A program made the position numbers and the translations under genes. DNA of 64,000 nt from Eupeodes corollae. Lineage: Eukaryota; Arthropoda; Insecta; Diptera; Syrphidae. Below, piece by piece: positions 1-10,860 of the stretch. The DNA is taken from the NCBI RefSeq assembly GCF_945859685.1, contig NC_079147.1, positions 210,183,578 through 210,247,577 of the forward strand, given 5' to 3'. Position 1 is the first letter of the stretch. Every line of letters begins with the position of its first letter. The notes beneath the pieces are model-generated. The model worked only from the letters and a program-made list of their open reading frames with translations. It ran no database searches and was not told the origin of the DNA.

Positions 1-1113
1 TATTACTACTGTTTAATGAGTGGAATTCATATTGCACAAAACTGAATCATTCTTCTGCTTTTCAAAAATATACACACAACATTTATTCCATTTTATTCTT
101 CAAAAAGCATTATGGTCTAGACTCGAGTGAATGAATTTCTACTTTATACCAAACCACTTTCCGTCCATTAAAACACCAAGCCCTTCTGTTTTCAACCATA
201 TTTTTCTCCACGTCTAACATATTAACTTAATAAAGTCCCGTTTATTTACTTTCATTTCTTCCAGATAAAGGTCTGCTCAAAATACAATATAGCAGAAAAG
301 TAAATAAATCTTAATGAAAATAGAAAAGTATCGTAAAGATGACCTATCTTCTTCAAATTAGTTCATGGCCATTAACTTAAGATTATGTTTTTGTTTATAT
401 TATCAAGCTATATTTGTTGGTTAGGTTATGAGTTTGAATGACAAATTGAATAATGGGGAAACTGAAAGCGGGTGCATTTATAATGATTTGTGTTTATATA
501 CAAATACAAATATGAAGATTTAAGAGTGCCTCTTAATATTTCAAAAAGTTCTAACCGGTAGAAGAATAAATGACTTTTTAAGACGAAGTAAGTAAGTGAG
601 GAGTAGTAGTGTAAGAAGTAACGAAGATTTTGTAATATGTTAGTTTTAGTTAATAAACTATGAAAATGCAAAAATCGGCTGCTGATAAAAACCTGGACCG
701 TAAATATAGAATTACACAATTTAGCCAATGTGACTGCTAATAATTTTTAACTTTGTAATATTTATGCATTTCCCTATTAGAATCAACTTTAATGAAAACA
801 AACATAGATGCATTTTTGTTTGTTTCTTAATCATTTAATGTAAGTTTCGACTTAATTTAGATGCTCCTATTTGTTCGTTTATTTTAAACATTTGATTTAG
901 TCACTCTCGGTTAATCCTTGGAACGCAATTTTAAAAAAAAAATTAGAACCTATATTTGTCAGTTTTAGTTGGATTTAGGATTTGGTTTTGATATTCTCAC
1001 TTTTTTTTCGAAGTAAAAATTGTGTTTTCGTGTTTTGTATTGATTTCGTTTAAGACTTGTGTCGTTTAAAATTATTTATTTTTTGATAAATGTACATACA
1101 CATGTTTTGTAGT
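1..1113. other. AT-rich non-coding stretch
   Basis: No coding signature is visible. The only longer open frame here (100 codons on the - strand, 426-728) is rich in Phe, Leu, Tyr and Ser and has no recognisable motif, as expected for chance open frames in AT-rich DNA. Confidence 0.5.
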
Positions 1114-1403
1114 ACCCGTGGCATGATGGTTAGTGCGATGGACTGTCATGCGAGAGGTCTTGGGTTCGATCCCTGCCTATGCCACCTAAAGTTTCTTTCA
1201 CGGGTACATGCCTCTTGCGAGGAATTGACAAATTCTCCAAGAGTAATTCTTGTCATGAAAAGTGCTTTCTCAAATTTACCGTTGGGATTCGGCTTAAAAC
1301 TGTAGGGCCCTTCCATCCCTGACAATACTCGCACACAGGAATGGTTGAGAGTTGTCAGTCAATAGACCCTAGTTCTCAAACGGACTGGTGCGCCACCCAA
1401 TTT
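1114..1403 (+). mobile_element. tRNA-derived SINE, near-complete copy
   Basis: The first ~73 bases look like a degenerate tRNA with an internal RNA polymerase III promoter. An A box reads TGGTTAGTGCGATGG (1127-1141) and a B box reads GGTTCGATCCC (1163-1173). The ends of the tRNA-like part can pair (GTGGCAT near 1118, ATGCCAC near 1179). A ~220-base non-tRNA body follows and ends near GCGCCACCCAATTT. Related pieces occur at 16.2 kb (head, - strand), 22.7 kb (- strand) and 29.4 kb (tail, + strand), so this is a dispersed family and not a tRNA gene. It is too long for a tRNA and has no proper acceptor stem or tRNA 3' end. Open frames across it on both strands (1090-1334) are artefacts. SINEs of this kind encode no protein and depend on LINE machinery in trans. 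Confidence 0.85.
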
Positions 1404-1799
1404 GGAAATTGTTTTCGAGTACTGCAATCTTTAAAATATCTTGTGATGCATGCAATTTAAATGATAGAAAGTATTATATTAAAAGTTTCAAGAATTCGTT
1501 GGTTCAGTAGATTCAGCCAAAAGATTATTGTCGAGCCGAAAAATGCAACAATATTGCCAAAAGTTTAGAAACAATTTTATGACCTCTTATTTCTTTTGTG
1601 CAGACTCAATAGTCATGGTCAATATAAACGCATTACGCAGCTCCTACATTATTACTTCTTGCCATACTGTCCATTGTTTATGTTTTATTGCAAATAAAAT
1701 ATCCTTGTTGTCTGATATTAACTCCAAAACCGAAATGAATCTAGAAATTAAGTCATTCGAAAAAATAAAAACATTGCCAAGCTTACTTTACTTACCGGA
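1404..1799. other. non-coding spacer
   Basis: AT-rich sequence between the SINE and the RTE-like fragment. The 105-codon + strand frame at 1528-1845 has no motif and runs into the antisense of the retrotransposon fragment. I read it as a chance frame. Confidence 0.4.
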
Positions 1800-2310
1800 A
1801 ATGAGATCCGTTTCTGCTTCTGGTTCTTTCAGGCTTAGCGTTTAAAACCCTTTGGGATAAAGCTTCGATGTTCATTCCCTCTACATGCCCTAATCATCTT
1901 AATCGTTGAACACGTAGTTCTTTGACCTGGGCAAGTCCATGTACAGCTCGCATTGTTCGTGATTCTATCATCACCGGCAGATATTGTTTGCCGTTCGACA
2001 AAAATCGCTCCATGTATCGTACGAAGAGTCTTCCTCTCGAAGATATCAAGATATCCTTCACCCACCTGGGAATGAGTATGCTTCTTCACCATACAGTAAG
2101 ACTGGGTTAATCAAGGTTTTGTACAGTGTACAGGGCCTTATTCCTCAATTGCTTACTTAGGCCAAAGAAACAGCGATTAGCAAGAGTAATTTTAAGCTTG
2201 ATAAACAGTTCACAGCAATACCCTGACAGATACATTCATTTACCACGTCGAAGTTATATCTATCAATGGTCACGTTCTGATCAAGTCTAAGATGCAAAAC
2301 GATTTTATTC
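1800..2310 (-). mobile_element. RTE-like non-LTR retrotransposon 3' fragment
   Basis: Two blocks match the better-preserved element at 39.9-41.6 kb in the same order and orientation. Block 2130-2290 matches 40280-40450 (reverse-transcriptase thumb region: the stretch before 'RRITLANRCFFG' and the 'VTMDSYNFEVV' strand). Block 1850-2110 matches roughly 40000-40265, near the 3' end. The copy is heavily decayed with many stops and encodes nothing intact. Open frames here (1835-2092 - and 1922-2110 +) are fragments or shadows. Confidence 0.7.
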
Positions 2311-4019
2311 TAATATCCTAGACCCCCTAATTTGAGAGTCTAATAAATAGAAGTTACATATATCTTAAACTGATATTTAAATCAGAATTCTAATTTAACA
2401 ATACACCGAGCTTTAGAGACTTAAAAAAATTGGCCATAATTGTATTCTTTTAAAACTTTTAAAACAATTTGTTTTTATTAACATCAACACTTAGGTATAT
2501 TTAGCAATTAATTAATGGCAGAACATTTTTAAATGGTCTAACTCAACAAATAAATTAAGAAATAAAATAGGCGCACACAAGTCAAACAAGTTTATTTTGA
2601 TTATATTATTTATATTAAAATCAGTTAAAAGAGTCTGGATGGTTAAGTGATAGAAAGTCACATTCGGCCTCGGCCGGTCTGTTCGGTTCGGTTTGGTGCT
2701 AAGTCGATCTGTCCGATGTGTCGGTGTGATTATCTTTATCTTTTGAAGTTCACTCAAATCAAATTGATACACCAATTTCCACGCGTAGATAAATAAGAAA
2801 TCAATTACTGGATTGAAGTCAATTTTGCCAGGATGTTTTTATATCAATTAAATGAGATAAAAGACTTGTTTTTGTTTGTCCCCAAATACAATTCATGTCT
2901 TACCGTTGTTCGATAGAAACATGCATTAAGTACATTACATATGAGTGGTAATTATTTGAAGAAAAATGTCACACTTTGGAAGTCAATTAGTACAGAAAAA
3001 ACATGTATGAATGAAAACTATGATATCTTCAATTTATGGTTTTATTATTTTTCTTAAAAAGTCTCGTTTAGATGAGATTTCTTATATATTATGTTTGACA
3101 TTAATTCAATCTTAATTCATACTTGTTTGGCTTTACTCCTTGAAATTAGATCTGTTCTAAATTGTTTGTGTTTTTCTAGTTTTTCCCATAAGAAATCAGA
3201 CCAGACGACATAAGTTGATGTTTAAACTCTAACTTAAAGTCTGGTTGATGAAATGGAATTCGAATTATTTCAAGTTCAAAGTTTCAACTTGATTTCGTGA
3301 CATAGAAACAAAGCTTTTCATGTTTCCACTGTAACAACTTTTGGGGTCAAGTTTGTCGACACGATTAGAAGAAAAAGGAATCATGCTGTTAATTTATAAA
3401 TTCACTTCTTCCATATTTGGTTAATGTAATTTGTTTGAGTTTATTGAGAAGTGTTAGCATTGACACTAAATTGAATCGATGTGGTTAAATTGCAGCTGCC
3501 AACTTATTTTTGTTTTTTTTTTATTCAATTCTTGCCATTGAATTGTCAAATTGGAAGTATTTTTGCCTGTCATCCCAACAATTGAACTTTCACGTATTAA
3601 TGGATAAACACTGTTATTGTACTTCTTCTTCTCGAAAAGAGGATGCAAAATACTTTAGTCAAATTATTTGTATTGAGATATACCAACAATTTATAGATCT
3701 TCAAGAACCAGATTATAGGAAGTGAATGCAGAAATGATGATCATATTGTAGATCTTCATTCTTTCACAGATTTGGTGTTTTGACAAACAATCACCCTGCT
3801 GTACTCTTCTTCAAAATTGATATGACCTGCGATGAGTTGTTCAACACAGCTTGCTTATCGTTTTGGTAAAAAATATTCCAATTTGGAGACACTTTAAAAT
3901 GGTGTTAAATTGTGCAAAATTAAAATCTATAAACAAAAATAGAAACATTTTAAAATAACTAAATTAGGTGACTCTTCCGCTTGTGAAGGTCAAGTGAGTT
4001 TAAACTCTGTACCATTCCT
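2311..4019. other. AT-rich non-coding stretch
   Basis: No recognisable gene or element. A short patch at 2665-2725 is unusually GC-rich, with imperfect repeats of a CGGTCTGTTCGGTT type, but forms no clear family. Open frames of 60-87 codons here have no motif. Confidence 0.4.
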
Positions 4020-4740
4020 GTATGCTTTTCCTCTTTTGGGCCTTAAAGACTGGAACGCATCCTAAATACACATATCAGGGACGTTCTCGAATTATGCCCT
4101 TTAAAAGAATCTCAGCACACATATCTCAATTCAAGTTTACTGAGACAGCCTTTCATGAGTCAGTGGGAACCTTTGGAAAGACGAAGATTATAAAGAAATT
4201 TCTCTTGCTGCCTTCCTACACGTACATAGAAAGAGCTTTCAATAACGTAATTACTAAATCCATTCACCATTCACTTACTTCGGGATAGAAGTAAGTGATT
4301 CGGGGGACATGAGCAGTGAACTAGGTGATAACCAGAGCAAAAATAAACTGATACTCTTTACGACCAAAACTAATACTCCCGCCTTCAGCCTACCCCGACT
4401 GAACTGTCAAATCCTGTCTTTATCTAGGAGTCATTCTAGATTCCAAACTAAATTGGAAAGTGAACATTGAAAAAGGACTTTAAAAGGTCTGCACTGTCTT
4501 TTATGCCTATAGAAAAACTTTTGGTAAAAATTGGTGCCCTTAATCGAAGATGATTTTGTGGACATACACATGGGTTGTACGACCTATTTTCTTTGTTGAT
4601 CTAGATCCAGATCCTATTGGCATGAAAAACTAATGAACTGCTTTCAGCGGATATTTTTGCGACGAACACTGACTACTGCAACCCTGCCTTAAACCTCAGT
4701 AAAGAACTTACAGAAATTTTCGTTGAGTCCTTAAATGTAT
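4020..4740 (+). mobile_element. decayed LOA/I-like retrotransposon fragment
   Basis: Successive fragments match the RNase H-bearing element on the - strand at 34.8-36.3 kb. An RT piece reads FTETAFHESVGTFGK and then ERAFNNVITKSIHHSL (around 4135-4270), equivalent to TETALHEVVRT and GAFNNVLTESIEESL in the other copy. Near 4415-4470 comes YLGVILDSKLNWKVNI, the RT segment after the catalytic core. Near 4665-4710 a DYCNPALNLSKEL-like segment corresponds to the region before RNase H. Frames change repeatedly and most of the RT palm is missing, so it is non-functional. The clade is inferred from shared motifs with the copy that retains RNase H. Confidence 0.75.
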
Positions 4741-5194
4741 CTAAGTCTATTCGGCTACCTGCTTGTTTAAGTATATTTCAAGTGGAATTACTAGCAAACA
4801 GAGAAACATGCAGAATGATCAGTAAATATAGTAAGACCTGTCTATCAAACTTGTTTGCAGACCCCGGCATGATAGGGTCATTGAAATATGAATCGGAGAT
4901 TGGCCGATAGGAGAACATGCAGCAAAGCTTGGTAACTCTCACATTACTTACTGCCGCAGTTACGGAGACCAACGACAATAGGGAAACTGTGACTCAATTT
5001 TCCTACAAAATTCCTGTTTTGACCGGAATGTTAAGCATCGGAAGGGGGTTCCTTAAATATCTTGATGAACTTTCCGAGATAAAAATCAAAGACCTAATTT
5101 CCTTTCTGAATGTCACAATATTACGTTTATTAATTCCAACGAGTTTATGGTATCAAAACGGCGGCGCTTTCCAGCGCTAATTGAGTGATATAAT
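4741..5194. other. non-coding spacer
   Basis: No clear motif. It may include a further decayed tail of the preceding retrotransposon. The frames at 4778-4978 (-) and 4917-5180 (+) are not recognisable. Confidence 0.35.
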
Positions 5195-6190
5195 TTAATG
5201 TTTGAAGATTATTTTAAGCAAATGTTGACCTTGACTAGGCCTCAAATGGTCCATCCGCTTGGTCCAATATTGGCATAGTCTTTCCATCATATTGGCCGGT
5301 ATCTCAAAGATAAATGTTATCTTTCAATGCGTCAATTGAAGCGTGTTTGTCTGTATAGACATGAGTCTTATTATAGCCCCACAAAAAATAATCTAACTGC
5401 GTTAAATCCCACGATCTAGGCCGCCAATTGACGGGTCCCAAACGTGAAATAAAATATTCACGAAATCTCCTATCACTAAGTCCATTGTTGCATGTGGCGC
5501 CGCGCGCGCCGTCTTGTTGATACCACATGTCATGCAAGTCAAGCTCTTGCATTTTAAGCAAAAAGTTGCATATCATTTCACGGTAGCGCTCTCCATTCAC
5601 AGTGATTTTATGATTTTACGGTCCAATGATGCCTTCAGTCCATAAACCGCACCAAATTATGACTTTTTCTGGATGGATTGGTAGCTCTTGCAATGCTCCT
5701 GGCTGATATTCACTTTTAAATCGATAGTTCTGCTTATTAACGTACCTATTGAGCCAAAATTGAGCTTCGCCTCTGCACACAATTTTTCGGTAAAAAAGTG
5801 GATCTTCAGCCAACTTTCCAAGAGCCCATTCACCAAAAATTTCACGTTGCAGTAGGTCGTTCGGCTTCAATTCTTGCACCAGCTGTATTTTGAAAGGAAT
5901 CATACCTAAATCCTTTCGCAAAATTTTCCTCGTTGTTGAGTAGCAGAGGCCCAATTGCAGCGAACGGCGATGAATCGATAATTGGTGGCTTTATGTTCAA
6001 CAATGTAAGTTTGGTGCGAAATTTAGTCACAATAGCCCGAATAACAGCTTCAATGGGTCGATTAAACTGACCACAAAATGGAAGAAGCGCGCAAAGAACT
6101 TTCTTAACAGAGCACGCATTTTGGTAACAAAATTCAACAATTTACAAGCGTTGTTCGTTTGTAAATTATAGACTAAACTGAAGATGTTTG
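5195..6190 (-). mobile_element. mariner-like transposase pseudogene, copy 1
   Basis: Read on the - strand from about 6190 to 5195, this is a transposase of the Tc1/mariner superfamily broken over several frames. Visible parts in order are: the helix-turn-helix linker with RKILRKDLG and KIQLVQELKPNDL (about 5950-5850); the first catalytic region, IVCRGEAQFWLNRY (5790-5745), where family members usually have S-D-E-A-x-F, so the first Asp is Gly here; WCGLWTEGIIGP (5640-5616); NGERYREMICNF (5600-5565); the second Asp in WYQQDGA (about 5520), followed by a small insertion; and LTQLDYFLWGY (about 5400-5365) with the third Asp. The C-terminal end continues in another frame (RMDHL, GQHL) to about 5200. 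Frameshifts and the lost Asp make it inactive. It differs clearly from the copy at 8.3-9.7 kb. I could not define its terminal inverted repeats. Confidence 0.9.
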
Positions 6191-8319
6191 ACAGTGAAAC
6201 AAAACACAAAACGTGCGTCCGCTGTTTAAACCAGTCTTGACAAAAAGATAATAGCCCTTAAAATCACCAATAATAAAACGCATACATTTAAATGTTATAC
6301 CTAAGAAGTTAGCTTTATTATAAATGTAAGGTTTGCAATTTTGTTTTAAAAATGATTGCGGCAAAGTGACCGAAGTAGTTCGAATAAATTCCAGGCCACA
6401 AGCCAAATTTTTGATTAATTGTACTCGTCGAGGCCGTATGTCAGCAATAACGTTCTGAATATATTCTTCTAAGGATTCAATTCTCTCGGGTTTTCAAACA
6501 AGCAACAAGCATCAAATAGTACGGTTTTGGAGACTCACGACGCAAAATAATGCGCTTACCAAAAGTTTCCTCCATGAACACAACCATTATTTTGATAATA
6601 AATTTTCACAATTTTAAACGTTGTTCAGGAGTAAATCTATTCATTATGAAATGACAAAGTAAATTGACATTTAATCAGGTGACAGCTGTTAAGAAGATCA
6701 ACTCTGAAAATAGTATTGTCAAGTTGAAAACCTTACGTTCAAAATAAAGCTCTTTTTTATATTTCCAATATTTTAAATTTATCAATTCAGATAAACGGAT
6801 GCAAAAGTAAAATGGTTAGAATTTATACTTAAAGACTTCCCTTTTTTGAAATGGCAAACACACGACTTTAAAATGTATACAGAAACAAAATAATAATGTT
6901 TTTTTTTGTTCTGGTTATTGAACTCGAAATTTGCAAAATTCATAAAATTGCCTGAACGTCCCTGAGAAGCTTAACCAGACCATTTCTACAATAGTGCAAA
7001 AATTCTAATCAAGAATTCGCAAATATCCATATCTTTTGTTTTTCTAGGTAACTTTTTTTTAATCATGATTTTAAATTGCTCTAAATTTTAGCAATTTTGG
7101 TATAAAATTTCAATTAAAGCGGGATTTTTAATCATAAAAGTTCATTAACTGGTTCATAAAAACTAAGTTTTATAGATTATTTTAGTTATTTATGTTTGGA
7201 CTACTTTTGTTCTCTTCTTAAAAGCTTGACTTTTGTTTGGTGTAGCTACATTTATATTCCCCCCCTAATCAGAAGTAGGGTAGACCTCAACCTTCGAAAA
7301 TAACGATGCAAATGCAAATCAAAGTGCTTTCAATTTTTAGTGATGCCAATCTTTTTAAATTTGTGAATGGTTTTAGCAAAGAATATTTGCAACTCGAACT
7401 AAACCACCACCGGAGGCTAGTAAGATTGACGTCTTTCTCCTATAAACCTGAGATGATGTGTTTCGCTGATTATTATAATTTTGAATATATTATGTAATAT
7501 TTGGATCACCTTCTTTCCGGGTTCATGGCTTTTAGTTTTTTTCAAAGCATCATGTCATTTTATATAAACAGAAGACACCACTTTGGCTTGATTAACATAG
7601 ATTAGTGTTTTCGCTTTTTATAAATAGATCACAAAAAATTCATAACCAAGTCAAGAGGTATACACTACACATTCTCGTATACCATGCCCCGTAAGGTATT
7701 TAAACTTTTATCCATTCAATCTGTGCACAGATCACATTTCGTTTTGAATTATAAAACTTGCCTATGACGAATTTATAGGCGAAAGTAGTATAAGCAAACA
7801 TTTTGTCTATATTTTATTAATCCGAATTAATACAAATTAAATCACTTAAACAAATTTATTCAAAGTTGTCGCATAAGTTAGACACAGAAAAAAATAAATA
7901 AAAATTAATTAAAAGCAGAAATTATCATAAATATTTTTGAGTGCAATAATTTAAACACCAATTTAATGTTTTGTTTTAATTATGAGATTGACAGAACAGA
8001 CTATTAGAAATACATTCTTTGTAACTAGGAGCTTTAAGTTGTGTTAATAACAGATTCATTTTAACTACTATAGAAAATCAAATATCAGTGTAAAATATGT
8101 TCAGGCCCACAAGGTATTATAAAAACATTTTTCTCTCTTTGACAGCTGGTCAATAATATGGCCCTAAAAATATATAGTCACAATTCACGGCTGTTCTGAT
8201 TTGTAACCGAATTTAAAAACGGAAACGAAAATCAAATCCGTGCGAATTAAAAAAGGTTGTTCTCATTTCCAGTCGAATTGAATTTGCAGTGCAGACAACT
8301 TAAAATCAACAAAAAAATA
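6191..8319. other. AT-rich non-coding stretch
   Basis: About 2.1 kb with no recognisable gene. Fragments just above 6200 may be the decayed 5' end of the mariner copy. Polypyrimidine and polypurine runs are common, and a run of seven Cs with a preceding TTCC lies at 7259-7266. The 63-codon + strand frame at 7306-7497 has no motif. Confidence 0.4.
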
Positions 8320-8321
8320 TA

Positions 8322-8355
8322 AAGGGTGTCCCAAAATTAACGCAAGATTTGAATT
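8322..8355 (+). repeat. left terminal inverted repeat of mariner copy 2
   Basis: Begins AAGGGTGTCCC and is the reverse complement of 9657-9690 with one mismatch (ten bases from the outer end). It is the presumed transposase-binding end. Confidence 0.93.
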
Positions 8356-8430
8356 AAATAGAAAACGCCGTTTTTAGTCTTATGATAGTTATATTTTTAT
8401 TGACTCGTAAAGTACATAGGATAGGGTTAT

Positions 8431-8511
8431 GTATTTTTTTTTTATAATAAACGCACACTCAAGGGGATATATTACCCTTATTATGTAGACACAGTGTGAG
8501 CACTAGGAAAG
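8431..8511 (-). mobile_element. Jockey-like 3' end inserted in mariner
   Basis: About 80 bp matching the extreme 3' end of the Jockey-like family also seen at 25606-25690 and 58488-58570. It starts (on the + strand) with an oligo-T tract, then ATAATAAACGCACACTCAAG, and includes CAGTGTGAGCACTAGGAAAGG. The oligo-T is the poly(A) tail of an element inserted on the - strand. This is an extreme 5' truncation ('dead on arrival'), typical of target-primed reverse transcription that stops early. It lies between the mariner transposase C-terminus and the mariner left end. I could not fix the target-site duplication. Confidence 0.85.
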
Positions 8512-8515
8512 GGAA

Positions 8516-9578
8516 TAACACATCGGACAAATGGCCTCCACGGCTTTGCCTGAGCACTCTTTTGTTAAAATTTTCCATGACCATTCTGCATAAATGTGGC
8601 TGAATTTCGTTGATCAGCGTTGAATCTCCTCCTATAATGCACGGGTGGTTGTGGGCTTGTTGACATAGACTTGTGATTTCAAATAACCCCATAAAAAGAA
8701 GTCTAATGGTGTTAAATCACACGATTTAGGAGGCCAATTTTGATCACCGAAACGAGAGAGTACACGACCTGGAAATGTCTCCTGCAGTAATTGAATTGTT
8801 TCACGGGCTGTATGACATGTGGCACCGTCTTGTTGAAACCACATATTGGACACATCAATATCATCCAATTTTGGCAGAAAGAACTGTGTAATCATGTCTC
8901 GATATCGAACACCAGTAACAGTCACTGCTTGACCAGCATCATTTTCAAAAAAATATGGCCCAATTGTGCCTCCAGCCCAAAATCCACACCATACAGTCAC
9001 GCGTTGTGGATATGCATTTGTTTTTCGACAATCACATGTGGGTTCTCCGAACTCCAAATGTGGCTTTGATTGACAAAGCCATCAAGATGAAAATGTGCTT
9101 TATCGCTTAGGATGATTTTGCTCGAAAAATCAGGGTCCATTTGTTGATGTTCAATAATCCATTCAACGAACTCTCTTCTCTGTCCATGGTCATTAGGCTT
9201 CAATTGTTGTGTTAATTGAATTTTGTAAGCATGAAGACACAGATCTTTGGTGAGTATACGCTGTAGAGAGGTTCTTGAAATTTGCAATTCTTGTCCACGA
9301 CGTCGAATTGAGGTTCTTGGATTGTCAGCAACACTCTCACGGACTGCTTCGACATTCACATTTGAACGGCTTGTTTTTGGACGACCAGTGTGTTTGGCGT
9401 CTCCAACGGATCCAGTCTCCATGAATTTTTCAATTAATCTCTTCAAAGTTGACGAAGTTAAAACACTATTCCGACCATATTTTGTATGAAATTTTCGAAC
9501 TGCAGCCGCCAAGCTTTCACTATTTTTGAAATATTCTTTAATAATGAAGACACATTCTTCTATCGTGTAACGCTCCAT
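8516..9578 (-). pseudogene. mariner-like transposase (DD41D type), frameshifted
   Basis: The start is taken at the Met of MERYTIEECVFIIKEYF (9578), where the helix-turn-helix region begins. Then come a second helix-turn-helix with SIRRRGQELQISRTSLQRIL, a first catalytic region ILSDKAHFHLDGFVNQ (Asp kept), WCGFWAGGTIGPYFF, the second Asp in WFQQDGATCHTA, and the third Asp in LTPLDFFLWGY. I counted 41 residues between the second and third Asp, the spacing called DD41D, against 34 in classical mariner. Two frameshifts are needed to read through: near 9000-9020 (after the ENPHVIVEKQMH stretch) and near 8632 (after VNKPTTTRAL). The C-terminus RGGHLSDVLF ends at about 8516, next to the Jockey insert. 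The reading frame is otherwise well preserved, so inactivation looks fairly recent. Confidence 0.9.
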
Positions 9579-9656
9579 TTTTAATAACCCTATACTGTTA
9601 GCTGTCAAATTGCTTTTTTTCAGGGTTGCCAACACTTCACTGCACAAATGGCGACA

Positions 9657-9690
9657 AATTCAAATCTTGCGTTAATTTTGCGACACCCTT
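9657..9690 (-). repeat. right terminal inverted repeat of mariner copy 2
   Basis: Reverse complement of 8322-8355 with one mismatch, followed by TA at 9691-9692. Confidence 0.93.
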
Positions 9691-9979
9691 TACAAGCGAA
9701 AATTTGAAGCTAAACAACATTTGAAGAAAAAAATCGGTAAATCCAATTCCATAGTCTTACTCGAAGTTAGAGCATTTAACAATATTAAGAAAATGGATGT
9801 AGCAGTTTGGATTTTACTGGAAAAAGAAACTTTAGAAAGGCGAAATGCCCCCCTTGCAACGCGAAGATATAGTAGAACGCTTAGGGACCATTCGAACCCC
9901 TTAAATATGGAAAATAATTTGTAATAATTTGTAGTTCCATGACTAATAGTAAGCAATTCTTATTCAATTTTATTTTATT

Positions 9980-10300
9980 TTGTTAAAGATTCATTCAAGC
10001 GTTCAGATTGAACAAGGAATCCTATAAATACGTTTAAAATGATTTGCAAAATCTTTGGAACTCTGGTCGATCCCTTACCAGTATGATAAAGTTATCCGCC
10101 TGCCTAAGGTTTTTCGCTGAAGGTGGATACCAAAGAGGTATTTGGAAATGACTTTCAGTGTCACTGTGATCCATGGGAGAATTTTAATTGGTAGTAGCTG
10201 AAATTTATGTTGAACATTTATCAGGCGATCTACTTTCAGTGTAGAAACTGTATCGGCTCCTTTTTGGTGTGGTAGGATCATAAATTGGCGAACAGACAGT
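9980..10300 (+). mobile_element. PIF/Harbinger nuclease fragment
   Basis: On the + strand, in changing frames, there are segments typical of the N-terminal part of Harbinger/HARBI1-type nucleases. FIQAFRLNKESYKYV (about 9990-10035) resembles the 'FR.(N/S)K..F' segment. It is followed by LSACLRFFAEGGYQRG (about 10090-10135), the strongly conserved 'LRFFA.GSYQ' block, and a GNDF-like continuation one frame over. Stops and frameshifts are frequent, and the catalytic DDE region is not visible. Together with the Myb/SANT-like gene that ends 90 bp away in the opposite orientation, it forms a two-gene, tail-to-tail Harbinger layout. The call is from motif recognition only. Confidence 0.65.
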
Positions 10301-10388
10301 TATCTCTCAATCATCGTACATCTCAATAGTTTCATTGTTCTATTGGTTTTTGGAGTCAAAGGACTCATGCACGGAGGTGTGGTATGTT

Positions 10389-10860
10389 TCAACCCGTTTC
10401 TGAGGTTGGTGCTTTATTCGTTGATTTCCATTTATTGAAGATGTAAGTGGCATAAAAAAACTGTTTTTCTCTTTGACTCCAAATGTCCACAGTTTCTTCT
10501 AAGGGCGTCAGATATAATTAGTTGCATTCACCACCACCAGTCGCATTTACTTCTCTTTTGTGTTGAATCAGCTTTTTTTTAATAAACACTTTGTAATCCG
10601 ACCACACCTGTAAAGTACATACAAAAACGTTTTTCAAATGCACTACAAATTCGAGGCAAATAGTTTACTTTTGTCCATCCAGTCACATCTCTCTTTGGGA
10701 GTCCTAAAGCATTTAAGCCTTTCGTCAATTCTTCCCACAATCTATCCACATGCTCGGATCTATTATCTGTTTTAACTCACCCTCTTCCAAGGTACTTTTC
10801 CATAAATGCAACTAACATTGTAAATTTTTGCTGTGCTGTATGCTTTTCCCTAAGTTTCAT
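10389..10860 (-). pseudogene. Myb/SANT-like gene with one intron (Harbinger-type)
   Basis: Exon 1 is 10860-10669 and exon 2 is 10607-10389. They are separated by a 61-bp intron (10668-10608) with a GTAAAC donor and a TTTACAG acceptor. Joining the exons restores a continuous DNA-binding domain of the Myb/SANT type (Myb_DNA-bind_5, as in zeste-like and Harbinger-associated proteins). It reads MLVAFMEKYLGRG, then LWEELTKGLNALGLPKRD, then GWTK across the junction into VWSDYKVFIKKKL, then NATGGG and LTPLEETV. In-frame stops lie at 10777-10779 (after GRG) and at 10518-10520 (before LYLTPLEE), so it is a pseudogene unless these are read around. Without its stops it would encode about 137 residues. 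In PIF/Harbinger transposons such a protein works with the nuclease. It could instead be a decayed host MSANTD-like gene. Confidence 0.7.
10608..10668 (-). other. 61-bp intron of the Myb/SANT-like pseudogene
   Basis: Donor GTAAAC and acceptor TTTACAG on the - strand, 61 bases, a normal size for a fly micro-intron. Removing it joins GWTK to VWSDYK in phase 0, which supports its reality more than the splice motifs alone. Confidence 0.7.

Larger units (their letters stand above)
8322..9690 (-). mobile_element. mariner-like element copy 2, complete ends
   Basis: A 1369-bp unit with 34-bp terminal inverted repeats at both ends (33 of 34 positions match) and a TA dinucleotide immediately outside each end (8320-8321 and 9691-9692). 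A TA target duplication is diagnostic of Tc1/mariner transposition. The transposase gene runs on the - strand inside. A short 5'-truncated Jockey-like insert sits at 8431-8511, so the original element was about 80 bp shorter. The transposase is frameshifted, so the copy is dead, but its ends are intact enough to be moved in trans. Confidence 0.93.

Noticed and set aside
1163..1173. B-box GGTTCGATCCC suggesting a functional tRNA gene
   Set aside because: The tRNA-like part lacks a proper 3' end and clover-leaf, is joined to a 220-base body, and has dispersed relatives. It is a SINE.
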